NCBI GenBank assembly: GCA_022763045.1
Contig: JALEGI010000002.1
Location: 85,368 to 149,367, forward strand
Length of the DNA: 64,000 nt
Reading direction: 5' to 3'
Origin: Simkaniaceae bacterium
Lineage (GTDB): Bacteria; Chlamydiota; Chlamydiia; Chlamydiales; JACRBE01
Part shown: positions 51,550-61,943 of the stretch, one piece after another
Numbering within the stretch: position 1 is the stretch's first letter
Layout of the letters: every line of letters begins with the position of its first letter
Position numbers and translations under genes: made by a program
The notes under the pieces: generated by a model
The model's database searches: none
What the model saw: only the letters and a program-made list of their open reading frames with translations
What the model was told of the DNA's origin: nothing

Positions 51550-52245
51550 TTGTTTCGTCTACTTTTATTGATTTTACCCTTTTGCATCCACGCCCATGAG
51601 CGATCAGGTGCAATTCCCATTTTTAGTCCCTACGATGTTTCTCTTTATCTGCCCTACAACCCAACAATTATTCATATAGGTGCGGCTGCTGGCGCGCGCG
51701 TTGCAAGTGATGCTTCAATGTATCCTCATGGGAAAGTTATCGCCTTTGAGCCGCAAAAATCACTCTTTCAACTCTTGCAAAAGTGCACACAAAAATACCC
51801 CAATGTGATTATCGTCAACCAAGCTGTCTATGAAACAGATGCTGAGTTGCCACTCTACGTGCCCCCAAATCAAAAAAATGCCTCACTACTTGAGCCCAAT
51901 GACGCCTTTTGGGTTAAGGAAGTTTCAACAGTCAATCTACAAGACTGGTGTCACAGGCGGGGGATTTATCAAGCACATCTTCTGTGGCTGACAACCAATG
52001 GCAGTGAATACCAGATCCTCAAGTGCGCGCCTCAAATACTCGACAGCGCAGTTGTTGTACATGTACAAACCTACTTTAATGATTACTGGGACAATCCCAA
52101 ATTGTGGCACCTTTTTGCGCTAATGGAACACCACGGTTTTGTTTTGCTCACACATCATTGGGAAAAAAACCAGGTTGGGCATGCGCTGTTTTTGAAGAAG
52201 CGTTTTTATGAAGGGTGTTACCGCCGCATTTTTTTCAAAAAATAG
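51550..52245 (+). CDS. Exported FkbM-like methyltransferase
   Basis: The 231-residue protein starts with a signal peptide (MFRLLLLILPFCIHA) and continues with a FkbM/class I methyltransferase fold. TIIHIGAAAGARVASDASMYP holds the SAM loop, VIAFEPQKSLFQLLQ is motif II, and VNQAVYETDAELPLYVP and VNLQDWCHRRGI are family-like. FkbM enzymes methylate sugar hydroxyls. I prefer the TTG at 51550, which is preceded by GAGG at five bases. A GTG at 51544 overlaps that site. Export of a SAM enzyme is again unusual. Confidence 0.75.
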   Translation: MFRLLLLILPFCIHAHERSGAIPIFSPYDVSLYLPYNPTIIHIGAAAGARVASDASMYPHGKVIAFEPQKSLFQLLQKCTQKYPNVIIVNQAVYETDAELPLYVPPNQKNASLLEPNDAFWVKEVSTVNLQDWCHRRGIYQAHLLWLTTNGSEYQILKCAPQILDSAVVVHVQTYFNDYWDNPKLWHLFALMEHHGFVLLTHHWEKNQVGHALFLKKRFYEGCYRRIFFKK

Positions 52246-52250
52246 CGAAA

Positions 52251-52322
52251 ATTCCTGGCTTTACAGAGACAAAAAGTTAGCTTGTAAAGCGGCTTTACAA
52301 GTGCTTAGATTTTCTAAAAATG
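52251..52322 (-). repeat. Full composite repeat, minus orientation
   Basis: Read on the minus strand the order is the TCTAAGCA flank, palindrome (52281-52301), CTAACTTTTTG, and B module ending CAGGAAT. It begins just after the methyltransferase stop and lies between convergent genes. Confidence 0.93.
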
Positions 52323-52359
52323 GATCAGAGCGGGCCCATCTGCGGCGCGCTCTTCCTCG

Positions 52360-52379
52360 CCAATAGCTGGGGCTATTGG
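52360..52379 (+). other. Perfect hairpin in intergenic region
   Basis: CCAATAGC and GCTATTGG pair around the tetraloop TGGG. No T-run follows. It is unexplained by the neighbouring genes. Confidence 0.5.
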
Positions 52380-52432
52380 ACTGCGTCATATCGCTTGCAT
52401 CTGAACCACTCTGACAATTTTAATAAAATCAC

Positions 52433-52483
52433 GCACTCGTAAATCCGCTTGCGGCTTTACAAGTCCTTAGACTCCCCAAAAAT
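52433..52483 (-). repeat. Degenerate copy of the composite repeat
   Basis: On the minus strand it keeps the flank TTTTTGGGGAGTCTAAGGA and one arm (CTTGTAAAGCC). The other arm is damaged (GGATTTACGAG) and the centre is widened to about ten bases. It looks like a decaying element beside an intact one. Confidence 0.75.
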
Positions 52484-52527
52484 AGACTTGTGCATAACGG
52501 CTTGCCGCACTGCAAGCTATTTTTTAT

Positions 52528-53397
52528 CTAGCTGTTGTCGGATATGGGGTTGAGCATGTTTGTCACGATGTCACGCTTAGTGGTGAACATCTTGATTCCG
52601 GGAGGTAGGTGGTAGTCCATGTCGTAGGGGAGAAAGATTTTGTAGCGCTGCGCAAAATCAAGCATGCGCTTCATTCCACGGCGCGACCAAATCATCGATT
52701 GGGCGCCGAGGCGCATGTTGATTTGAAAGGTGTGCTTGGTTGCTTTGCGTCTGATGGGAAGCAGGTGGCGTGTTTCGATGTTGGGGCGCGCCTCTGAATT
52801 GTATACTTTGAGATAACCACCGTCATTGCGGCGAAAATCGGTGTCTGTGAAGAGTACGTCCCAGCCGTCGGGGCCATATTTTTCATTGAGCTCGTTGATG
52901 CAAAGAGAGATTTCAGAGGGGTGCCGTACGATTTCGATGTCGTCTTCCATTATCCAAATGGTTTGATAGCCCGAGTGATAGCCGTCATTGATCACTGAGA
53001 GGTGGCTGAGATAGATGCCCATGGGACCTTTTGATAGGGTGTGACAGAAGTAGGTGGTGCCCTCCTCTTCCACCATTTCATGGCTCACGTGGCCATTGCG
53101 GTAGGTGGTGCCGAAGATATCGTTGCGCATGCCCTTTTTGTAGACGAGGCCGATGTCGTTGATTTGTTCGGGGGTGAGCTCTTTGCCAACGACGGCGGAG
53201 AAGCGGTAGGGGGTGATGTTGTAGGGAGCGAGCTCTTTGCAGGTAAGGGCAAATTTTTCGGGGCGCGTATCGAGGTTGATGACGTAGATGTAGTCGATGC
53301 CCTGCAGCGAGTTGATGGGGTGCTTGTTTTGTGCAGGTTTGAAGTGGTCGGGCAGTGCGCTGTGAAGAAGGGAAAAGAGTAGAAGGAGTCTATACAT
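52528..53397 (-). CDS. Exported GT25 glycosyltransferase
   Basis: The 289-residue protein has a signal peptide (MYRLLLLFSLLHSALP) followed by a GT25 domain: YIYVINLDTRPEKF (about 35-48), LSKGPMGIYLSHLSVI, and WIMEDDIEI (about 149-157) with the acidic metal site. The mature length is typical. GT25 includes LOS galactosyltransferases such as LgtB and animal collagen galactosyltransferase, which works in the ER. Localisation outside the cytoplasm is again implied. It overlaps the preceding gene by eight bases, at the end of the sohB-polA-coaE-rho run. Confidence 0.85.
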   Translation of the reverse strand: MYRLLLLFSLLHSALPDHFKPAQNKHPINSLQGIDYIYVINLDTRPEKFALTCKELAPYNITPYRFSAVVGKELTPEQINDIGLVYKKGMRNDIFGTTYRNGHVSHEMVEEEGTTYFCHTLSKGPMGIYLSHLSVINDGYHSGYQTIWIMEDDIEIVRHPSEISLCINELNEKYGPDGWDVLFTDTDFRRNDGGYLKVYNSEARPNIETRHLLPIRRKATKHTFQINMRLGAQSMIWSRRGMKRMLDFAQRYKIFLPYDMDYHLPPGIKMFTTKRDIVTNMLNPISDNS

Positions 53398-54688
53398 CCG
53401 AGGAGAGGAAGTAGGGTTTGGCGACCTCTTGAAAGGTTTCGGGGTTAATAAATTCTGCGCCCTTTTTAATTTTTAAATAGTAGGCATTGCCTTCTTCCCA
53501 GTGAGGCATTTTAGCGTCAAATGCGGAAAAATAGGAAGACTGAATTTCTTCTGCGTGAATCCAGATGTGCCCTTGGCATACGGAGAGAAGCTCCATTGAG
53601 GTGAGGCCGCCTGAGCGTGTGAAGGTAGCATCTGAGCGGAAAAAGAGTGGGGCTATCACTTCATCATCTTGGTAGGAGAGCGGAATAATTGTGAGATTTT
53701 TCGGGTAATTTGGGTAGTTTTTAACAAGCTCGTGAACTTTTTTCTGTAGCGGGGTGTTACCGCACATAGAGGCGCTACAAAAGACAAAGAGGTGGTCTCG
53801 CCGTTTGCCACAAGACTGTTTTTGACAGGCGTTGATGAATTTTTCAACATACTGAATGGTTGCGGTTTCGTGCGGCTTGGAGCCGAGCATAACAATTGAG
53901 ACTTTCTCATCGGGTTTGATTGTGAGATCAATCGAGTGTTTTCGCTGCTTTGCTCCAATAGCACCGCGAGAGATGGTGTCAAATACGAGGGCATTTTCCT
54001 CGCTGCAGTGGGTGGTAATGCGCAGCTTGAGAGGCGCGGGTTTGCGCTGTTGGTTGGAGAGCTCTGCAAAGTGGGGGCGCAGTGGGAGCGCCTCATAGGT
54101 GATATCTGTCTCAGATAGGCCGCACTGCTCTTGCCAAAAGTCTTCTGCTGAGGTGTGATTATCTAAGAGTGGGTAGGTTGTGATAAGGCGAATTTTCGAG
54201 CGGTATTTCAAGGAGAGCTTTTTGATCGGCTTGAAAAAGAGAGTGACCTCTTTTGTCGGAAGCTCTGTAATGATTTTTTCGAGCAAAATCTCTTTGTTTG
54301 TAAGTTTATAAATGATGTGCATCGCACGCAAGAGTGAGGGAGTGCCCATTGGCTGGGTGTCGATGATATGATCAATATCTTCCTTGAGAAGAGTGCGTAG
54401 TGCTTGGACAAAAATCACGGGGGCAAAGAGTTTATCAGCAAAATGGATGGCATTTGCTAAAAACTCTTGAATGCGAACAAGGCCCTTTTTTTGGGGCACA
54501 TTCCAGATATTACTAAAAAAGCCCCCAATATAGGGGCCAAACCAGTCTAAGAAGAGATCTTGTTGAATAATAGTTGCCGTCGGCTCTTTTATTTTGAGCT
54601 GAGAATACTTAGCCTTAGCGGCTTGTAGATGCCCACCCCCTCCAGAGAGGGTGAGGATCATGATTTTTTTCGGCTTCTTTTTTACCAT
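53390..54688 (-). CDS. GT-B glycosyltransferase-like protein (MurG/UgtP type)
   Basis: The 432-residue protein begins with IMILTLSGGGGHLQAAKA (8-25), the glycine-rich loop of MurG and of processive diacylglycerol glucosyltransferases. It has SGGLTSMELLS (about 360-370) in the C-terminal domain where GT28-type enzymes bind the donor. Between these it diverges widely, with many lysines. No signal peptide is present, unlike most GTs here. A glycolipid or cell-envelope substrate is possible. It directly abuts rho upstream and overlaps GT25 downstream by eight bases. Confidence 0.65.
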   Translation of the reverse strand: MVKKKPKKIMILTLSGGGGHLQAAKAKYSQLKIKEPTATIIQQDLFLDWFGPYIGGFFSNIWNVPQKKGLVRIQEFLANAIHFADKLFAPVIFVQALRTLLKEDIDHIIDTQPMGTPSLLRAMHIIYKLTNKEILLEKIITELPTKEVTLFFKPIKKLSLKYRSKIRLITTYPLLDNHTSAEDFWQEQCGLSETDITYEALPLRPHFAELSNQQRKPAPLKLRITTHCSEENALVFDTISRGAIGAKQRKHSIDLTIKPDEKVSIVMLGSKPHETATIQYVEKFINACQKQSCGKRRDHLFVFCSASMCGNTPLQKKVHELVKNYPNYPKNLTIIPLSYQDDEVIAPLFFRSDATFTRSGGLTSMELLSVCQGHIWIHAEEIQSSYFSAFDAKMPHWEEGNAYYLKIKKGAEFINPETFQEVAKPYFLSSDV

Positions 54689-56024
<1,336 letters not shown>

Positions 56025-56032
<8 letters not shown>

Positions 56033-56594
56033 TGAATATATATTTCCTTTTCTTGTTAAGTTGACTTTTTAGCTCATCGATTGAGCTATTGTTTACTAAC
56101 GTCACGTCTGCCTTTTCTGCGAGAACCTCTTGAGGTAGGAGGCGAGAAGTGCGTTTTTTAAAATCATCCCCTGACATTCCACGCTCGATGGCGCGCTTGA
56201 ATCGCATTTCATCGTCGGCGATCACGGCAATCGTCGTGTCAAACCAATCATCAAATCCAATCTCAAAGAGAAGGGGAAATTCAACGACAAACAGAGAGCC
56301 TGCAGCCTCTTTGAATGCCGATTTAATCTTGTCTATCACTGCCGGATGCAAAATACTCTCGAGTTTCTTTAGCTTATCTGGATCATTGAAAACGATTTGA
56401 GCGAGTTTTTGTCGATCCAACACACCAAATTGATTGAGTACCTCTTTGCCTTGTGGGGTTGAAGGTGTGAGAAGCTCGTGGACAATTTTGTCAGCATCTA
56501 AGAAATAGATGCCTTCCTCACGGAGAAATCGACAAATTTGCGATTTTCCTGAGGCGATACCGCCAGTAACGGCCACTTTCTTCAATCTTAACAT
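56025..56594 (-). CDS. coaE: Dephospho-CoA kinase
   Basis: This enzyme phosphorylates dephospho-CoA in the last step of coenzyme A synthesis. The 189-residue P-loop kinase has [18 protein letters not shown] (7-24), [10 protein letters not shown] (about 33-42), [19 protein letters not shown] and [11 protein letters not shown], with the lid region [12 protein letters not shown]. It overlaps polA by seven bases at one end and rho by eight at the other, as part of one operon. Confidence 0.96.
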
Positions 56595-59188
56595 TCTCCC
56601 CAGTTTTTTCCAATCTTAATATCGACCTTCAAGGGGACCTTGAGGGGGTAGATGCTCTCCATGGCGTGAGAAACAAGAGGTTTGAGCTGATCAATTTCGC
56701 TATCTGGTGTCTCGAAGATAAGTTCATCATGAATCTGCAAAATCAGCTTAGATGACAAATTATTTTTTGAAAGAGCGGTGTTGATTTCGATCATTGCGAG
56801 CTTAATGATATCGGCTTGAGTCCCTTGAATAGGAGAGTTGACGGCTAGCCTTTCAGCTTGCGATCGGAGCATCCCATTGGTTGATAGAATATCGGGCAGT
56901 GCACGCTTGCGCCCCATCACCGTGTAGCTCGCCTGCTCTTTACGCGCGCGCTCTTTACATCCTTCGATAAATTCTTTGACCCTTGGATAGGTCTTGAAAT
57001 AGGTCTCGATGAAAGACTTTGCATCTTTGACGCTCATCCCTGTTTCGCGCGAGAGGCCATAGGCGCCCTGACCGTAGATTATCCCAAAGTTTACCGCTTT
57101 AGCTGCGTGGCGCATTTGCGGAACTACATCCTCAACCCCAAAGAGAAGGGCTGCAGTCACTCTATGGATATCATCGTCATCATGAAAGGCTTGCACGAGG
57201 TGCGGATCTTCACAAAGGTGGGCAAGTATGCGCAGTTCGATTTGCGAGTAGTCAAATGAGATAAAGGAGGAAGCGCTCTTTTCTGGAATGAATGCAAAGC
57301 GAATTTTGCGCCCCTCTTCTGAGCGAACTGGAATATTTTGCAGGTTGGGATTTTGACACGAGAGGCGTCCAGTTGCCGTCACCGTTTGCGTAAATGTGGG
57401 GTGAATACGGCCCGTTTTTTGATCAATTTGCTCAGGGAGTTTATCGACGTAGGTGCTACGCAGCTTGTCAAATGTGCGAAAAAAGAGCACCTTTTCGATA
57501 ATAGGGTGATCATCGCGAATCGCCTCGAGGACATCAGCACTTGTTGAGGTCCCCTTTTTCTTAGGTTTGATCTCAAGTTTGTTGAAAAGAATCTCTGATA
57601 GCTGCTTCGGTGACTTGATGTTAAATTCCTCGCCCGCAAGTTGATAGATTTCAGCTTGCAGCTGCTCTGTTTTGGCGCGAAAATCAGAGGAGAGAACAGA
57701 GAGCATCTTTTGGTCGACAAAGATTCCTGCGCGCTCCATGGCGTAGAGGACCTTCAAAAGAGGCAGCTCCATTTCAAAGAAGAGCTCACGTAGTTTTCCA
57801 TCGAGCTCTTTGTCAAAAAGCTCTTTGAGGCGCATCGTGTAGTCGACATCCTCACAGCAGTAGTGCGTGATCTTTTCAATTGGCACATCGCGCATGGAAA
57901 TCTCTTTTTTCCCCGTTCCAATGAGATCTTTGATTGGGGTTTTTACTTTTCCAAAATGTTCAAGCGCAAGGTGATCGAGAGAGTGGCGATTTTCAGCGTG
58001 TAGTGTGTAGGAGGCGAGCATGGTGTCGTAGCAGACATGTTGCGGATGAATCCCATGGTTTGCTAAGGCGTGTAAATCGTACTTGATATTGTGTCCGTAA
58101 ATTGGCGTTGATTCCAAAAAGGGCTTAAGTAGTTTTGCCAGCGGTTCAGTAAAAGGGACGTAGTAGGCAGTTCCGGGCGTGTCTCCCAGACCAATGCCAA
58201 CAATTTCAGCGCTCAGAATAGAGAGAGAGGTTGTCTCAGTATCGACACAGATCGGCTGCTTCAGCGTTTTCAACAGCTCTTCGAGCCTCTCTGGGGTATC
58301 GATAAGTGTGTAGCTCCCCTCAGAGGGCGCTTGTGGCTTTGCCATCTCCTTCACAAGCGTGTTGAAATTCATTTCCTCATAAAAGCGGCGCAGCTCGTCG
58401 GGGTCACCCTCATGGAGGGCAAAAAATGCACTCTCTTTTGGGAAGGGGACATCGAGCTGAATTGTCGCAAGCTTGTATGAAATGCGCGCATCTTCGGTGT
58501 GGTCGATTACCTTTTGGCGCCTCTTTGCATTGTCAATCTGATCGACATTTGCCAGCATATTTTCGAGCGAGCCAAATTGATCGAGGAGTTTGACAGCAGT
58601 TTTCGGACCAAAACCTGGAATTCCGGGGATGTTATCCGAGGCGTCTCCCATAATCGCGAGCAGATCAATCACTTGATCGGGTCTGACGCCGTAGATCTCT
58701 TTCACCTTCTCGCTATCAATGAGTAGGTTGTCTTTGTGTGTGTTGAGAAGTTTAATCTTATCGTCAACAAGTTGCGCAAGGTCTTTATCAGAGGAGAGCA
58801 AAAAGACCTCTGTATCGGCAAGCTCACCCCATTTGGCGATTGATCCCATCACATCATCAGCTTCAACGCCCTCTATCGAGAGCATTGGAATTCCATACAG
58901 CTCACAAAAACGGTGGGCCAACTCGAGCTGCTCCACTAAGTCCTCGGGCATCCCTTCGCGATGACCTTTGTAGGCTTCATAGAGCTCCACGCGAGAGGCT
59001 TTATTGTTTGGGCCGTCAAAAACACAGACAAGGTGGTCGGGATTGAAGTCTTTGAGGACCTTCAGGATTGAGCGGACAAACCCATACACAGCATTCGTTG
59101 ACTGTCCCGTTTTGTTGGACATGCCGCGAATGGCATAGTAGGAGCGGAAGAGATAGGCGACCGCATCAACGATGTAGAGCTTCTTCAT
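56588..59188 (-). CDS. polA: DNA polymerase I
   Basis: This repair and Okazaki-fragment polymerase has 866 residues. A 5'-3' exonuclease domain (1-290: YIVDAVAYLFRSYYAI, DGPNNKASRVELYEAYKGHR) is followed by a 3'-5' exonuclease-like domain (VDTETTSLSILSAEIVGIG keeps the D-E pair, so proofreading may be intact) and the family A palm and fingers (FDYSQIELRILAHL, RHAAKAVNFGIIYGQGAYGLS, INSPIQGTQADIIKLAMI, LQIHDELIFE). Its start overlaps the sohB stop by one base (TAATG). Confidence 0.97.
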   Translation of the reverse strand: MKKLYIVDAVAYLFRSYYAIRGMSNKTGQSTNAVYGFVRSILKVLKDFNPDHLVCVFDGPNNKASRVELYEAYKGHREGMPEDLVEQLELAHRFCELYGIPMLSIEGVEADDVMGSIAKWGELADTEVFLLSSDKDLAQLVDDKIKLLNTHKDNLLIDSEKVKEIYGVRPDQVIDLLAIMGDASDNIPGIPGFGPKTAVKLLDQFGSLENMLANVDQIDNAKRRQKVIDHTEDARISYKLATIQLDVPFPKESAFFALHEGDPDELRRFYEEMNFNTLVKEMAKPQAPSEGSYTLIDTPERLEELLKTLKQPICVDTETTSLSILSAEIVGIGLGDTPGTAYYVPFTEPLAKLLKPFLESTPIYGHNIKYDLHALANHGIHPQHVCYDTMLASYTLHAENRHSLDHLALEHFGKVKTPIKDLIGTGKKEISMRDVPIEKITHYCCEDVDYTMRLKELFDKELDGKLRELFFEMELPLLKVLYAMERAGIFVDQKMLSVLSSDFRAKTEQLQAEIYQLAGEEFNIKSPKQLSEILFNKLEIKPKKKGTSTSADVLEAIRDDHPIIEKVLFFRTFDKLRSTYVDKLPEQIDQKTGRIHPTFTQTVTATGRLSCQNPNLQNIPVRSEEGRKIRFAFIPEKSASSFISFDYSQIELRILAHLCEDPHLVQAFHDDDDIHRVTAALLFGVEDVVPQMRHAAKAVNFGIIYGQGAYGLSRETGMSVKDAKSFIETYFKTYPRVKEFIEGCKERARKEQASYTVMGRKRALPDILSTNGMLRSQAERLAVNSPIQGTQADIIKLAMIEINTALSKNNLSSKLILQIHDELIFETPDSEIDQLKPLVSHAMESIYPLKVPLKVDIKIGKNWGEC

Positions 59189-60213
59189 TATTGGTAGAGG
59201 TAGAGCAATTTGCTTTGGTTGTTCATCCCATTTGAAAACTCATGCTTGATGGTCCCTTTCAAAAAGGAGCTCTCAATAAGCTGAGCTGCAAGTGATGGGT
59301 AGTGACTGATTTCAACAACTTGGTACTCATCTTCAATGTTACACGCCTTGGCAAACTCTTTGAGGGCCGTGCGATAGGTCACATTTGCCTCATCGATGTA
59401 ACCATACTCTTCGGCCGTTTCTGGGTCAAAGACGCTAGCACCGTAGTCATTAACAAGTTTGACGCGATCGATGCGTGGGCGGTGCTTGACAACAAGATTC
59501 ACAAACTGTTTGTAAGAAGAGCGGATAATATTTTCAAGGTCTTGCCCTTCATCGGCTTTCCAAGGGCGTGTGGGGTTCATTAAATCCTTGTCTTTACCAT
59601 CTGTGAAGGTCTTTGCTGCAACACCCCAGTTGGCCATTGCTTTGCTGAAATTGAAGTAGGGTCCGCTGATGACCCCAACCGATCCTATGATGCCATTGGG
59701 TGATGAGATAATTTTATCTGTTGCACAGGCAACGATCATTCCACCAGATGCGCAGAGTGATCTGACGTAGGTGTAAATTGGCACTTTGTACTGCTCTTTG
59801 TAGTCCATGAGCATCTGATAGATTTCGTCCGAGTCGTCTGCTGCCCCTCCAGGGGTATTCATATCGACGAAAATCCCTTTCACACGATCACCGCTAAGTA
59901 TTCCCTCACGCGAGGAGAGAAGAATCGATTCAATAGCGTGGCTGTTGAGTTTTTCTGATCCGATGACACCGTGAACATTTAGCTTCAAAATTACAGGAGC
60001 AGAATCGGGAAGTAAACTCCGGTTGCCTTCACCATTAGGTACAAGGCGGATTTTTGTTTTTCCCGGCTCGCCAAAATCGTTTTTCTTGCTCAGTGAAATT
60101 GTCGAGAGTGCAAGTAAGACAACAACACCAATTAAAACACCAATTACAGCGAAAAAAGCGTTGATTAAGCTACGAATTGCGGAAACGAAAATAGATTCAC
60201 GAGCGATTTGCAT
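59188..60213 (-). CDS. sohB: S49-family membrane protease (SohB/SppA-like)
   Basis: The 341-residue protein has one N-terminal transmembrane helix (AVIGVLIGVVVLLALSTIS) and an S49 serine-protease domain: LNVHGVIG, VDMNTPGGAADDSDEIYQ and CASGGMIVACATDKI with the nucleophilic serine (about residue 164), followed by SVGVISG. These enzymes degrade signal peptides or membrane protein fragments. The C-terminus contains a FTDGKDKDL segment where the general-base lysine of this family can lie. First gene of the rho operon as written. Confidence 0.9.
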   Translation of the reverse strand: MQIARESIFVSAIRSLINAFFAVIGVLIGVVVLLALSTISLSKKNDFGEPGKTKIRLVPNGEGNRSLLPDSAPVILKLNVHGVIGSEKLNSHAIESILLSSREGILSGDRVKGIFVDMNTPGGAADDSDEIYQMLMDYKEQYKVPIYTYVRSLCASGGMIVACATDKIISSPNGIIGSVGVISGPYFNFSKAMANWGVAAKTFTDGKDKDLMNPTRPWKADEGQDLENIIRSSYKQFVNLVVKHRPRIDRVKLVNDYGASVFDPETAEEYGYIDEANVTYRTALKEFAKACNIEDEYQVVEISHYPSLAAQLIESSFLKGTIKHEFSNGMNNQSKLLYLYQ

Positions 60214-60268
60214 AGGGAAAACCTTTGATTTTCAAGATTGGAATTATTCTACACCCATCTGGGAATTA

Positions 60269-60766
60269 TTAGCTAGTGCGCGCATCGATTGCCTCGGCAA
60301 TCTCAGTTGACATTTTGAGTGTGCGGACGATCAGGGGAATTGCATAGGCAACAGCGCTGCGCTCCAAGCCTCGCGAGCGCTGCGCCTCTCTTACTTGATC
60401 CGATAGCATCTTCAGCAGGGGGATGAAGCGAAAGGTGAGTGCAATTGCAAGGCTCACCTTTTCAACACGCCACCAACGGCCAAGAGGTTTTAGGCCATAT
60501 TCAATGCTTGCAACCATCTCAGAAGAGCGCGTGACGTGTGTGAAATAACTCGCTGCCATGATCAGAGTGAGAAAGCGTACAGAGACGATCCATTCAGAAA
60601 AAATCAACTGCAAAACGACAACTGAAATTACCATCGGAATTGCTGGCTTTACAGAGACAAAAGGGATGCGCAAAAAGAGAAAAAAAACAGGAAAAATACT
60701 CACGACACTGAGCATTGGAAAAACAAATAAAATCGTCCCCAAAACAAGTAGAGCGATGATTTTCAT
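60269..60766 (-). CDS. bioN: Energy-coupling factor transmembrane protein (BioN/EcfT)
   Basis: The 165-residue membrane protein is of the CbiQ/EcfT family. It has five hydrophobic segments and the cytoplasmic signature REAQRSRGLE (about 127-136), which touches the ATPase. It is shorter than usual EcfT (about 200-260) but matches BioN. I chose the ATG at 60766, which gives an ATGA overlap with bioM and a spaced AAGGA site. An ATG two codons upstream is less good. A B repeat module encodes VSVKPAIP at 60638-60662. Confidence 0.87.
   Translation of the reverse strand: MKIIALLVLGTILFVFPMLSVVSIFPVFFLFLRIPFVSVKPAIPMVISVVVLQLIFSEWIVSVRFLTLIMAASYFTHVTRSSEMVASIEYGLKPLGRWWRVEKVSLAIALTFRFIPLLKMLSDQVREAQRSRGLERSAVAYAIPLIVRTLKMSTEIAEAIDARTS
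60638..60662 (-). repeat. B module inside bioN
   Basis: On the sense (minus) strand TTTTGTCTCTGTAAAGCCAG is read in frame as FVSVKPA. It shares the TTTTGTC flank with intergenic copies. Confidence 0.85.
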
Positions 60767-61419
60767 TCGCACATCCTTTGGTACTCAGCAATCGCCTTTT
60801 GTGGGGTATCATCGATCACAATACGCCCCTCATGGAAACAGAGTACGCGATCAAACTTTTCAAGGACATCAAATTGGTGTGTGACTAAAATGACCTGCTG
60901 CTCAAGTTCCAGGATCGTTTCCATCAACATCCGACGATTGCGCAGATCGAGTAAGGTAGTTGGCTCGTCAAAAACAATATGCTGCGGCTCCATAATCAAG
61001 ACGCCAAGAAGCGCAATCATCTGCTTTTCTCCACCACTAAGTTGGTGAATTAGGCGCTCTTTTAGGTGCTCCAGACCAAACTTTTTTAATGTTTTACGAA
61101 TCTTTTCATGGTCGTAATTTTGTAGTCCAAAGGCCAAATCCTCTTCGACAATCGGGTAGACAATCTGATTATCGGGATTTTGGAAGACAAAGCCCACCTG
61201 CTTTCTTACCCTTTTGCCCTCGTACTTCGTGTCATAGCCGCCAACTTTCACGCGCCCACTTGAGGGAAGTTGCAATCCATTTAACAGTCTTACAAACGTA
61301 CTTTTGCCACTCCCATTGTTCCCAATGACGCCAATGCGCTTTTCCAAAAGGTGGACATTGAGATGTTTGAGCACCTCACGCCCATCAAAAGAGACTGTCA
61401 CCGCTTCCATATCGATCAT
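60763..61419 (-). CDS. bioM: Biotin ECF transporter ATPase (BioM)
   Basis: The 218-residue ABC ATPase has Walker A GNNGSGKST (about 35-43), Q-loop FQNPDNQIVYP, signature LSGGEKQM (about 128-135) and Walker B HIVFDEPTTLLDL (about 148-160). With BioN and BioY it forms a biotin-uptake system, in the gene order bioY-bioM-bioN with four-base overlaps. The organism may rely on host biotin through it. Confidence 0.94.
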   Translation of the reverse strand: MIDMEAVTVSFDGREVLKHLNVHLLEKRIGVIGNNGSGKSTFVRLLNGLQLPSSGRVKVGGYDTKYEGKRVRKQVGFVFQNPDNQIVYPIVEEDLAFGLQNYDHEKIRKTLKKFGLEHLKERLIHQLSGGEKQMIALLGVLIMEPQHIVFDEPTTLLDLRNRRMLMETILELEQQVILVTHQFDVLEKFDRVLCFHEGRIVIDDTPQKAIAEYQRMCE

Positions 61420-61943
61420 GCGGGACTCACCAGTTTATAGCGCTTCACGGTTACAATAATGGAAGTTGCAATTAGCGCCTTCAGAGTGTCGCCGATGAGA
61501 AATACCAGAGAGCCGGCAAAGGCATTCCACAGAGAAATTGAAGCCGAAAAAGCCACCCAGGGAATCCCAATAGCGTAGACGCAGACAATGCCACCAAAGA
61601 GACAACACAAAAAGGGGTGCCAGCGCGAGTTTTCTAAGAGCCATCCCGTCATGTAGGCCCCTAAAATCCAGCTGACAAGGAATCCTGCCGAAGGCCCTGC
61701 GAAGACGACAAAGCCTCCACGACCTCCGGGAAGCAGAGGTAGTCCAATTGCAACCATAGTTAGAAAAAGAGTCATCGAAAGTGCGCCCCGCTTGCTTCCA
61801 AGAACTCCTCCTGCAAGCATCACACCCATCGATTGAGCCGTAATCGGAACGCCAATAAGAGGGACCATAAAGAGAGGTGCCACGCCAAGCGCTGCCATTA
61901 GAGCTGCAAAAAGGGCAATATAAACTAAATTAAGCGTTTTCAT
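61416..61943 (-). CDS. bioY: Biotin transporter S-component BioY
   Basis: The 175-residue substrate-binding membrane protein has six helices and the BioY motifs PITAQSMGVMLAGGVLGSKRGALSM (about 35-59), GRGGFVVFAGPSAGFLVSW and IGDTLKALIA. It takes up biotin alone or with BioM/BioN. I place the start at 61943, with GAGGAG before it. It overlaps the DUF1284 gene by 14 bases, so the two are coupled. Confidence 0.93.
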   Translation of the reverse strand: MKTLNLVYIALFAALMAALGVAPLFMVPLIGVPITAQSMGVMLAGGVLGSKRGALSMTLFLTMVAIGLPLLPGGRGGFVVFAGPSAGFLVSWILGAYMTGWLLENSRWHPFLCCLFGGIVCVYAIGIPWVAFSASISLWNAFAGSLVFLIGDTLKALIATSIIVTVKRYKLVSPA

